Assembly: GCA_014904845.1 (NCBI GenBank) | Contig: MU119396.1 | Coordinates: forward strand, 40,235-104,234 | Length of the DNA stretch: 64,000 bases | DNA from: Acephala macrosclerotiorum | Lineage: Eukaryota > Ascomycota > Leotiomycetes > Helotiales > Mollisiaceae | Reading direction: 5' to 3' | Part shown: piece after piece, positions 46,872 to 59,900 of the stretch | Position numbering within the stretch: the first letter of the stretch is position 1 | Layout: each line of letters starts with the position of its first letter | The notes under the pieces: generated by a model | The model's input: the letters and a program-made list of their open reading frames with translations, nothing else | Database searches by the model: none | Told to the model about the DNA's origin: nothing | Program-made: the position numbers and the translations under genes

Positions 46872-47060
46872 AAAAGAACCGATTACTGTGGCAGGGTAAT
46901 GTTGTTGATCCGCATTTAGACTAGTGCCGCTACACGTGATCTAGTCTTGAATATAAGAGATCTGGCATCTTGTAATCCTAGAAAAACAAGAGAGCATTCT
47001 TTTGCCTTTTTACATTACCAATTAATAATCAATTAATAAATAAATCTCGACTTATAAAAA
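46817..47060 (+). mobile_element. Less-mutated LTR-like relic
   Basis: This is the only stretch in the right block with ordinary base use. It starts TGTTAATAGTACG and contains a TATA-like TATAAGAGATCTGGCATC about 135 bp in, a CTTGTAATCC and an AATAAATAAA polyadenylation-like region. It could end at AAAAACA near 47,061. TG...CA ends with an internal TATA and poly(A) region suggest a solo LTR or single element end. There is no second copy in direct orientation in the window; the inverted repeat arm at 46,647-46,714 is its mutated mirror image. Confidence 0.4.
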
Positions 47061-50000
47061 CATTAAAATTTTCGACTTTCGACGATTATAAACGATTACG
47101 CGCGATTTTTAAACAAGTATTTATATAATTACACTTTAATTAATTAAATCGTTTAATTTTTAAATATTTCAATTTAAGTTTTTAATATTAAACAATATAA
47201 TATAATACAATTATTCGCATATTTAATCGGTATTTTTACGCGTATAAATTTTATTTAAATCGATTAATTTTACGATTAAATTTTAAATAATATTGATATT
47301 TTCAATTTTTATTTTTATTTATTTATATAATTTATAAAGTAATAAAAATTTATTAATCGAATAAAGTACAATTATTAGTTTATATATAAATTTTAATAAA
47401 AAGTATTAAAATTCAATAAATTTTAATTTTATAATTTAATATTTCAATATATATTTAATAAATTTATTTGAAATTTTTATAATAAATTAAATAAATATTA
47501 TAAATTATAAATTTTAAATTTAAATTCAATTTACGAGTAGTATTTATATATTTTATTAAATATATTATTTTTTTTTTTCAAAAAAATAAATTAAATTATT
47601 TATTATAATTTTTTTTTGAATAAATTTTTTTTTTAAATAAATTTTTTTATAATTTAATTTTTTACGTCGAATAAAATTAATCGAATAAAATATTAATCGA
47701 ATTATTATTTATTATTAAATAAATATTAAAAATAATAAAAAAAGAATACAATATATATATTAAAATAAATATTAAAATTAATATATAAATTTTTAAAATA
47801 TTTTTAAAATCGAATATAATTTTAAAAAAATTTATTATTTTGAAAATAATAATAATATATTTTAAATTATTTTTTATTTTGAAATTTTAATTACTTTTTT
47901 TTTAATTATTATAAAAAAACGTAAAAACGAATATAAAAATTTTATTAAAATAATAAAATTTAAAACATTTAAATTGTAATTATAATTTTTAATAAAAATA
48001 TAATAAATTTTAAATATTTCGAATTTATTATAAAAAAAAAAAATTATAAATAAATCGAAAATTCTAATAAAAATATATAAATATAATAATATAATTATTA
48101 AAAAAAATAATAAAATTAAATTTAAAACAAATAATTATTAAATTAAAAACGTTTATTTTAAAAATTTAAAATACGATTTATAAAAAATAATAAAAACAAT
48201 TATTTTAAAAAAGTATATTAATATAATTTTAAATATTTAATATATTTATTTTATAATAAAATTAATATATAAAATTTATTATATATAATTTTTGTAATAA
48301 AATTATAAATTATTAAAATAATTTAAAAAAAAAAAATTTATTATTATATAAAATAAATTTATATTATTTTATTTATTAAAACTATTTTTTATAATCGAGA
48401 AAAATTAATACAACGTATTATTAATTTTTAAAATAAATTTTTTTTTTTGATTTATTTTTAATAATCGAATTTTTATTATTTTAATATTTTTTTTTAAATT
48501 TTTAAAATAATAATTTATTGAAAAAAAAATACGTAAATCGTAAAATTATTAAAAATATATTAATTTAAAAATCTTAAAAAACGTTTTATAATAATAATTT
48601 TAAAATTACATTGAAAAATAAAATTAATAATAAATTTAAAATAAACAAAAAACGAAAAATTAATAAAATCAATAAAAAGTTTTTTAATAAAATAATTTTA
48701 AATAAAATAAAAACGCAAAAAAATTAATATTATAATAATTTAATTTTTTTTAATATTAAAATAATTAATAATAATAAATTTTATTATTAAATTAATTTTT
48801 TTCGTATTTTTATTTATTCGAAATATTATTTTTATAATTTGATAATTTATAATTTTTAAAATTATATATTTAAAATTTTTTTTTTTTTTCGTATTTTTAT
48901 AAAAATACTATTTAATAAATCGAAATATTTTAAAAATTTTAATAGTATTTTTAAATATTATTACAATTATTATTAATATAAACGAATTATTAAAAATTAA
49001 AATATAATTAATATAAATATTATTTGAAAAATTATTTAAAATAATATATTTTTTCAATTTTTTATTTTTATTACAACAATTTATATAAAATTGCTTGAAA
49101 TTTTAATTATTAATAATATATTTTTTATTATATTTATTATTAATATATTTAATTTTAAAAATATAAATTTAATAATTTTATTTTTACGTAATTCGAATAA
49201 TTTTAAAAAAATTTTAAATTTAATTTCCAAGTTATATTATTAACGTTTTAAAGTAAATTTCTTATAAATCGTTTTCGATTATTTATAGTAATACGCGAAA
49301 ATAAAATATATATTAAAAATCGAAATAAAAATAAAAAATAAATAATAATTTAAAAAATTTAAATCGTTATATATTTATTTGTTCGCAATAATATTATTAA
49401 TAAATTTGTACTTATTATAATCGATTTACGAAATTTTTAATTGTTAATAAAAAGAATTTTTATTAATTTAATTATTTAAAATTAAAAATCTTTTATTAAA
49501 ATTTCAATATTAAAATTTTTATTAATATTATTATATCGTTTTTCGAATAATAAAAATTTATTAAATAAATTATTTAAAATTATATTATTATTATCAAAAT
49601 AAAATTACTTGTTTTTATTAAAATTAATAAAAAACTTATTTGAATTATAATAATAAAAAAAATGATTTTATATTTTATAATAATAAAAAATTAAACAATA
49701 TTAAAAAATTTAATAAATAAAAAATTTCGTAATAATAATAATAATATTAATTATAAATATATTATTATAATTATAAAAAAAATTAAATCAAATACAAATA
49801 TTTATATTTTAATTTTTAAAATCGTATATAAAAATATTAATTTCAATTAATTATAAATTTAAAAACAATTTATTAAAATCGCAAAAAATTAATATTAATT
49901 TAATAATAATTTAAATAATATAAAATCGAAATTTACGATTTGAAATATCGATCGAATTATTAAATAATTTAATAACGAATTTAAAAACAAATAATATAAC

Positions 50001-50679
50001 AATTATAAAAAAAATAATTAATATTTTATATATTTTAATAAAATTTGAATTATATTTAAAAAATAAAATTTTAAATATAATTTAAAATTCTCGAATTTAT
50101 TTAAATTAAATTCAAATTATTTATTTTTATATATGTAATTTTTTTATAATAAATTCGATTTAAAATTTATTAATTATAAATAATTTATATTCGTTAAAAA
50201 AAATATTATTTTTTAAAAATTATAAATCGTAATATTTTAATAAATCGTATAAATATAATCGAAATAATAATTTTAATATTATTTTATTTTAAAAATTTAT
50301 TATTTTAATTGAAATTAAATAAAAACGATTATAAATAAAAATCAAAATATTAAAATCAAAATAAAAAATTAAAAAAAAATTATCAAAATAAAATTTAATT
50401 TAAAAAATTATAAAAACAATTAAAAATTTTTTTATAAATTTATAATAAAATATTAATAATAAATTTTAAATCGAAAAAAATTAATATTAAAATTGAAATT
50501 GTAATATATTAAAATTATAATTTAAAAAATCGATTATTTATTTTATTTATTTTTTATATTTATTACGAGAAATTTTGTTTTTTTATATATTAGTATTTCG
50601 AGTACTAGTTTAATTACGTGTTACGGATTATATAGTTTGTAATAATACTTTTTAATTGAATCAAACTTTTTATTATTAT

Positions 50680-50939
50680 TATAGTAAAATTATATATTTT
50701 TTTTTCAAAAATCCTTGTAAATAACTAGTTTCGAAAATAGTACTAATCACGTGTTTTCTAGTATATAAAGAGTTTTCGTTTATTATAAACTAATTAATAA
50801 TTTTTTCTATTTCTATTTTGATTAATTGATTGATTGATTTACGAATTGTAGATTATTTCGAATGAGTTTAATTTATTGATTAAAACGAATTGATTTACGA
50901 TTAAGTTTTTTTGTTTTGTATTTTATTGTTTTTTTATAT
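50680..50939 (+). mobile_element. 5' LTR of RIPped Ty3/gypsy element
   Basis: This is a direct repeat of 62,508-62,767, about 260 bp in each. Matching segments include TTTCAAAAATCCTTGTAAAT, then a TATA-box segment (AGTATATAAAGAGTTTTCG), CTATAAACTAATTAA-like sequence and GATTTACGAATTG. Most differences are transitions. Directly after it, TGGTAAAACGACG at 50,940 begins with TGG, as a tRNA primer binding site should. The left end reads TATAG where the 3' copy reads TGTAG. Confidence 0.8.
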
Positions 50940-53900
50940 TGGTAAAACGACGTCGAGAAGTGAATTGTTCTAGTAGATCTCGCTGAGAACTGTTTATATG
51001 CGATTTGTATATTTTGTTTTTTATTATTATTAAAAAGAAATTTAAATTACTAGAAATCGAAAGTTGAAAATCAATTGATGAAAATCTTTTGTTTTAATTG
51101 TATTGTTCGAGATTAAATAATTTGATTACAAGATTGCGAAATTGTAAAAAAATATTGATTTATAAGAATTACGTATTAAATTACTTGAAATAATTGATAT
51201 TAAAACGAATATAAAAAAGAAAAAAAAGAATTCACGGTAATTATTTACAGTAATTGATTTTATTCTCAGTAGAAATTGAAATATAAAAAAAAAAGTTTTG
51301 ATATAAAAAAGAAAAAAAATTGTAATATTAAAAAATAAAATTGTTTTATTGTTTTATATTTTAATTTTAATTTTTTTGAAAATTGCAATTCGCGAATCGC
51401 TTGTAATCGCTTTTAAATTGAAATAATAAAATTAAAATAAATCTCGAATTTTAAAAAACAATATAAAAAAAATTGAAATAAAAGATTTTAATTAAAAGAA
51501 ATCGATTAAAAAAGTATTTATTTGAAGAATACATTTTATTAGAATGAATAAACGAGTAAAATTTCGAGTAAAAATTGAAATAAAAAAGATTTTATAAGAA
51601 AACAATATAAATAAAAATCAATTTTTAAAACGAATTTTATTTAAAAATAATAATTTGAAAATTCGTATTTTTGGATTATTAAATCAATTTTTAGTTTAAA
51701 GATTAGAATTAGTAAATTATTCGCGTTAAAATTTATTTTTCTCGATAAAAAATATTTTTATTTTAATTACGTTATCGATTTTTTCTAAGAAATTTTCTAC
51801 GGATAATAAAAATAGTTTTTTAAAAATGTAAAATTTCGAGAAATATATATTTGTATTAGAATTATAAATGTTTTTTTTTGGAGTTTTTGAAATATTTTGA
51901 TTTAAAAAAAACAATATTACGATTTTTTTGAAATAATACGACGATATATGTGAAAATTATAAAATTATTTTAAAAATCAAAAAAATACGATTTTTGCGAT
52001 ATATTAATTCAATTTATAAAGAGTAAATTTGATTTATATTAAAGTATAATATTGAAAATTATTTAGAAAAAGAATTTTATAATGTTTTAAAGAAAGAATT
52101 TTGCGAATACGATTGAGAGTATTATTGAATAAATATAGAATTTTTGTATAAAATTATCGATTAATTTACGAGAGATTTTTTAGTAATAAAAATGTACGTA
52201 GATTTATTCGATCGAGTATTTAAAGAATTGATTAAACGAAACAAATTGAACAAATAATATTAGAAATGCGAGTTTATAAAGAAATTCTCGATATATATTA
52301 AAGAACGAATTTTCAAGAAAATCGATTATAAGTCGATAAAGATATTTATTTATAATTACGATAAAATGTACGAGAAAGCGATTATTGTATATAAGTATAA
52401 AAAGAAAAAATAGTAATATAATAAAATTAATAATTCAAAATACTTGAAAGTTTAATAAGAATATTTAAATATTGTAGTATAAAAAATGATTTTAAATACA
52501 ATTAATAATTTATTATTTTTTGTTTTATTCGAATTATTTATAAAAAAAATTCAATAAAAAATGTATATAATCGCTAAAAAAATTTATATCGAATTTCAAT
52601 TTTCGATTTTACGTATTATTTAAATTTAAAGAATTTGATAAATATTCGTATTAAAATTTTTAATTCAAATAAACGATTTTATTAAAGAATTAGAAAAGTT
52701 TTCTTTTTTTTTTTGTATTATTTAACGATTTAAAAATCGCTTTAAATGTTAATATTATAAAAATGTTTTAAAAATTAAATAGTATTATAGTTTTTATAAA
52801 TTAGAATTAGAATTAGTTTATTTTTTCACGAGAATATAAACAAAAAAAAATTTTTAATCGAGAACGAGAGAAATATAGTAATATAGAAAAAAGTAAATAT
52901 AGAGTTTTATATAGTTTAACGTTGGTTGGATTCTCGTAAAGTATATCGTTGATCGTTCAAAAAAATGTAATAAAGATTAATATTGTATATAATAATTAGT
53001 AAAACGAGTAATATTGTTTTGAGTATTTTAAGTGAACAAAGAACGAAAAAATCGATCTTTTTGTTGATTATTTTTTCGTAAATCGTTATTTATTTATAAA
53101 TAAATTAATTAATCGTAAATATTATTATCGAGAGAACGATTAATAGTATTATAGTTTTTGAAATCGTAATCGATTTTTGTAATCGTTTATACTTAGAAAT
53201 AATCGACGTTAATATAATTAAATTATAAAACAAATAATTAAAAAATTTTTTGATTACGATCTCAATAAACATTTTAAAAATATATAAAGAATTCAAAAAT
53301 CTGTTCAATTTATTGTTTAAAAAATAAAATAAAATTAATATTAATAAATTTTTTTTAAAAAAATTGAATTTATCGTTATATATTTTTAATAATAATAATA
53401 TTAACGTTTAAAACTTTAATAAAGCGATTATTAATAAATTCTATGAAAAATTGTTAATAAATATAATAATAATAAATACGATAATAATAAATAAATCGAA
53501 AAATAAAATTTAAAATATACAAAAAAACTTTTAACGAAGAATAAAAATAGAAAAAAAGTATTTAAAAATCGAATTGTAATAACAAATTTTATAAAGCGTT
53601 TAAAACAAAAAACGAAAAAAAATAAACGTAAATTAATCGAAAAATAAAACTTTGAAATAACAATTTAACGCTAAAAATAATGATTTTATTGACGAAGTTT
53701 TATCGTGAAAACTTTTTAAAAATATAATATCGTTTTTAAGAATTTAAAAAAAAATGAAAATAATTATTAATACTTTGAAAATATCGAATTTTATTGTAAT
53801 AATTACTAATTAATAATGAAAAAACAATGTTTATTATTTGATTTTAATAGATGTTAAAATCGTTGTAATAAAAGAAATATTAGAAATTATTAATTTTATA

Positions 53901-56900
53901 AAACAATTTTTTTAAAATTTCTATAAAATGTTTGAAAAAACGAGTTAATTTGTTTTTATTATTAGAAACTTTGTAATACTTAAAACTAATTTCGTAAAGA
54001 TCGATTTCTCGTTATTAATTAAAAGAAAGTATATTATTATTGTTTTTAAATTATATTTTAATTTGTTTGAATCAATTGATTCGAATAAAAAATACGAAAT
54101 ACTAAATATTAAAACGAAATATTATATTACTTTTACGTATATAATTCGAAATTTCGATAATATTATTATAAACATTAAAAACTTTCAATTGTTTATTATT
54201 ATTAAACAAAATTTCGAATTCGTTGAAATAGTAATTATAAAAATAGAAATTGAATACGAAATCGAATATAAGATTTTTTTTTTTTTTTGTAAATAGTACA
54301 AAGAAGATTTTTTTGGAATAATTATTTATTGTTGTAATGAAAATGTAAATTAAATACAGAGATGATAGTTCGTAGAATAACGTGTTTTGAGATTTTAAAG
54401 ATTTTAATTTTATTTGTACGATTATAATTGTTTTTTTTTTTAAAAATTTATTTGTATTAAATTACTAGAAATTGCTATGTTCGTATATATTTTCGAATTG
54501 AAAAAATATCGAAAAAAGAATACAACGCGAGAAACTAAGTATTGATATTGTTAAAAAATAGTATAGTATTAAAATTTGTAAATAGTTTTTATATTTTAAT
54601 AAATTTTTTTTTATTTTTTATTTTTTATTTTTTATTTTTAATATTATTTTATGTAGAATAAATATAATTGAAATAAGTACTATTAGTTTAAAAAGAGATA
54701 CAAATAAAATAATATAAAAAATAAAATTATTTTTTTCGATTTTTTATAAAACGTTTTTTTTTTTTTTGATAGAGAGAAAATAAATAAAATTTTGAATAAA
54801 AAGATTTTTAACGAAGAAATGAAAAAGTATTTTTTTGTAATAATATTATTGTTTTTAAATGTGAATATTATAAGAGAATATTTGAAGAACGATATAAAAC
54901 GCTAATTATTTTATTTTATTGAAGAAAAATAAAATCGAAAGATTTTCGAGTATAGAAATGAAAAAAAGATTCGAATAAAAAAAATAATTTTATTATTGAA
55001 TAATTTCAATTTAAAATTATTTAATATAGATATTAATACAGTATATAAATTTAAGTTTAAAAAAGTACGATTTGTCGATTTAATCGATAAAATTGAAAAA
55101 GTTTTTAAAAAACGAAAAAATTAATTTGAACGATTTAAAACGCGAAAAATATTTTAAAAATATATTGAAAAATATATAAAATATTTATTATCGCGAATTG
55201 TTTTAATATTAAAAGAATTACGATTTATTTTTAAGCGATTAATATTTTTGTTTATTGGAAATTGATTATAAGAATTTGAAAAAGAAATATTCGATAAAAT
55301 AATATTTAATCGTAAAAAAATAATAATATTTAATTAAAAAAAAGTTTTTAAGATTTATAAAAATATTAATTCGTTTGTTTGTATTAAAACAATTTAATAT
55401 ATAGTATAATAAAAAAAAAGTTTTTATTGTTTTAAAATCTTGTTTTTAATTATAGTAAAAATATTTTAAAAACGATTCGATCGCGAAATATTTGAAAAAA
55501 ATAATAATTTTTATTGGAATTTATAGTTTTTAATCGCGAAAAAAATCGTTAAAATTTATCGATTAATTAATGCGATTATAAAAATGAATTCGATTACTTT
55601 AAAAAATATTAATATATTTTTTTTTATAAATGAATTTTCTAAGAAATTTATTGAATATTTTTACGTTTTTTTAATAAATTTTTTTTTTAAATACGATTAG
55701 TTTATATTAAACGTTTGAAATAGAAATATAATTGTTTTTATGATTTTATTAGAATTTCTACGAATAATAATATCGTTTTAAAAAGTAATTAATTTTATAG
55801 TTTAATTCGTTCGAGTTATTATAATAATTTTAAAAGACGTGTTTTTTAAAATCGCGATATTATTTTTGAATAATATAGAAATTAAAAGACTTTATACGAA
55901 TTATAATAATAAGTTAATATTTTTAGAGATTTATTAATTCGTTTTTGAATATATTTAGAATTTGAATAAAACGTTAAATTGAATCGAGAGAGTTTAAATT
56001 TATATAGAGTTTAAATTATAATTTTATTAAAATAAAATAATTATTATTGATTTCGTTTGTAATTTTAAAAAGCGTTTTTTTAAAAGTGTAAAGATTATTA
56101 AAATTTTAAAATGAATTAAATATAATAATATTTTTGAAATTAAAGTTTTTATTAAAATTTGTATTTATTATAGAATATAGATTTAATATTTTAATATTAT
56201 TATTGAGTCGTTATATTGATTGATTAAAAAAAACGAATTCTTTGAATAGAAAAAAGAATAGAAAATCGCTATAGTATTTTTATAAGATAAATTTACGACG
56301 GTTTTAGTATTTTGTAAAATTTATTACGATTTTATAGATGGATAGAAAATGATTATTTTAAGTATCGATATTAATTAGTAAGAATATAAAGAGATACTCG
56401 ATTAATATAATAACAAAAAACGGAAATAAGTAATTCGATACGAGTTAGAATTTTAAAATATTATTAAGTGAAATTATAATGCGATAAAAAAAGAGTATTA
56501 AAAAATTTTAAAATATTTTTACAAATTATGATTTTGATTATATAATATTTATTTTATTTTTGAGACGAATACTAATACGTTTATCGTTTAATTGAATCGA
56601 GTAATAATAGATTTTTTTAGTATTTTAATTATTCGTTAATTCGTTTAAATACGATTATTCGATTTCGAAATTAAATATATTAGAAAAAGTATTTATATTA
56701 CTATAAACGAATTATTTAGAAAATTGCGAATAAAGAACGATAATTTAGAGAAAAAAATAGATATTAATAAGTTTATTGTAATTGAATTTAATTGCGTTAA
56801 AATAGTTTTAATTTCGATTAAAAAACGTAAAATTAATTGAAAAATTGAAAGTAGATTGTTTGTAATTGAGAGTAGATACGTAAAATAAAAATGTTTATTT

Positions 56901-59900
56901 GAATTGTTAGATTAAATTTGAGAAAAATTTTTTAAATTTAATGTTTTTAATTTTCAATTTTCGATATTAATTGTATTTTTCGTATATATCGTATTAATCG
57001 CTTTTTTTGAGATTAATAAATTATTGAATAATAATAATAATAATAATATTATTTTTTTTTTAATAATAATTATTCGAATTATTTTTAAAATATTGTTTGA
57101 TATTTGATAATTTTAAAACGATTAAAATAGTTTTCGAGAATAGAATTTCGTAAATTAATTCGAGAATTCGTTGATTATAATATTTGAAATAAAATACTAT
57201 AAAAGAATATTATTAAATTTTATTTATTTCGATTTGTTTTAAACGATTTAAAACAGTATATAATAATTATAATTGAATTATATGATAAATTCGAATATAT
57301 TGAAAGAAAGAATATTTATTATTAAGTAATTAATTAATATTATTAGAAAGAGTACTATAAAAACGTTTAGAATTTTGTAGTAAATTGTAGTGATTATTAG
57401 TACAAAAATAAAAAGAAATACGAGAAAACTTTGTATTTTCAAAAAGTAGTTTTATTATTTTATTACATTAGAATAAATATAATTAAGTTTTTGTAATATA
57501 AAATATTCGATAATTTGATTGTAGTACGAGATGATTTTTTCGATTGAATTGAAATTAAATCAATAAAAAATTCGATTTCTAAAAAGATTATTAAGTTTAT
57601 TTACAATAATATTATTTGTAAATACAATGTTTTTAATCACATAAAATTGAACGAAGAACTCGAATTCAAAAGAATTATTATCAAAAAATTGAATAAACTT
57701 GAAATTAAACGAATTACTATTTTCGTATATAATTTGAAAGTAAATAAAATAATTAAACGAAAATATTAATTTATTATTATCGTATTAATTGTTTTAATAA
57801 AAAGAAGTAAAAAAAATTGATTGAAATATTTATTAATTGTTTTTTTTACGAATCGAACGATTATTTATAAATTAATTGAATATATACTATTTTATATAGT
57901 TTATAGTAAAAAAATTGTTTTATTTATTAAAACTCGATTTTTTATTTAAAAAACTCTCGATTGAAACGAAGTATATAATCGAGTAAAATTTTTTGAATTA
58001 AGAATTAAATAAATTGAAATATGAAATGAAAATATAGAAAAATCGAGATTAAAAAAAGAATACAATTGTAAGTAAAATTAAATATATTTCGACGTTTATT
58101 ATTAAATACGAAAAGAATTAATTTGAGAAAATTTTTTTATTTTAATATATAATATTAAATTTATTGATTAAAATATATTTAAAAATACTAAGTTATTATA
58201 TAAGTAATTAAATTTATATTGAGTTCGTTAAATAAATCAATTAAAAGAAAATTATTTGTTCGAAGAAATAAATAAAACGGTAATTTGAAAATTATATATT
58301 GAGAATCGTTTGAAGAAATTCGTTAAAAGAAATAAATATTGAGATTTTTTAGACAATAATAAAAATGAGAATATTGTTGAATTCGTTGATTTCAACGATA
58401 ATAAAAATATAGATATAAAAAAAAAGCGATTAAAAAATTTCGTAATAAGTAAAGTATTTAAAAAATTGAGAAAAGAATTAGAATTATAGTTCGTATTTTT
58501 GAATTTAGTGAAATCGAGAGAAATAAATATATATGATTCTTTGAAAACTAAGTAAATAAAAAAAACTTGTTAAATTTCGAAATAATAGTAATTTTTTAAT
58601 TGAAAAAGAATTATTTTTTTTTTTTTTATTTATAGTAGTTTTATTTTTTTATTGATTTTTTTTAGAATGTTTTTATTTATTTTAGTAGACTTTATTTATA
58701 CTTCGAAAGTTTTACTTTTTTCTTATTGTAATTAAAACGATTTTATTATATAAAAAAACGAAATTATATTATTTTTTCTTTTTTTTAAAAAATTTTAAAA
58801 AATTTTAATTTTTAAAATTTACAAAAAATATTTTTTAATATATTTAAATATATTTCGATTATATTTAATTACATTTAAATTGTATAAACGTTTATTAATA
58901 TAATATTTATTATAATTTATAAAAAAAAATTTTTCAATTTTTTTTTTTTTTTTTCTTAAAATTTTTCAATTACAATTTCTCAATTTTATATCAATTCAAA
59001 AATTATAATTTTTTTTCAATATTATTTATTTTTTTCTTATTTTTTTAAAGTTTTAATTTGTATTACTTTATATACAAATAATTTTATCAATCGAATATAC
59101 TTTATTCATTTAAACATTTTACGACAATTTTTTTCAAAAATCTATATATATTTTTTTTACAAAAACAATTTATAAATATTTATTTTTTTCATTTTTTTTC
59201 TTTCAAAATTCATTTAATACGCTTTATAAAAAATCAATATAAAACTATTTATTTAAAATTTTCAAAATTTTTTATTCGAAATTAATATTATAATATTTTA
59301 ATTACATATATCAATATATTTTAAAAAACTTTTTTCGTAAAAATAAATAAATTTTACAATTTTCAATTATTTAAAACGCAAAAATATTTATTTGCTTTTT
59401 TTGTGTAATTTTTTTATAAATATAAAAACTTATAATTTTTTTCGATTTTATTAATAGATTTTTTCTTTTTAAATTTACACGTTTTTTATTTTTAAAATTT
59501 AATCAATTTATTATATTATTTTTTTATATACAAATTTTACAATTTTAATTTTTATTTTCGAAATTTTTACGATATTATTATTATATCTCAAAAAAATATT
59601 TTATTAAATCTCGAAAATACAAATTTCGCGTATAAAAAACAAAATAAAAATAATTATAATACGTTTATACAAATCGTATAATGCGATTTTAATAATTTAT
59701 AAAAAATTATTAATAGATTATTATTTGAAAAAAAAGTAATTACAATTAATAATATTAATAATAAATTTATAAAAATTAAAAACGTAGTAAAAAAAGTTTT
59801 AATTGAATAAAAAAAGAAAATTGAAAATAGTATTATTTTGAGATTTTCTAAGAAAATCTTGAAATAGTATATAATTTTGAGTAAAGACTTTTTTTTTGAA

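Larger units (their letters stand above)
44946..50679. repeat. RIP-degraded AT-rich block, right flank
   Basis: Extremely AT-rich sequence with C and G largely confined to CpG, and no credible ORFs. One patch (about 46,817-47,060) keeps near-normal composition and is described separately, as is the inverted repeat next to it. Otherwise this is interpreted as stacked, RIPped transposon copies that can no longer be classified by eye. Confidence 0.8.

Noticed and set aside
51726..54296. Lys/Asn/Ile-rich ORFs in the AT-rich block
   Set aside because: Composition is that of RIPped DNA translated by chance; the same kind appears at 61,817-62,536 on the minus strand.
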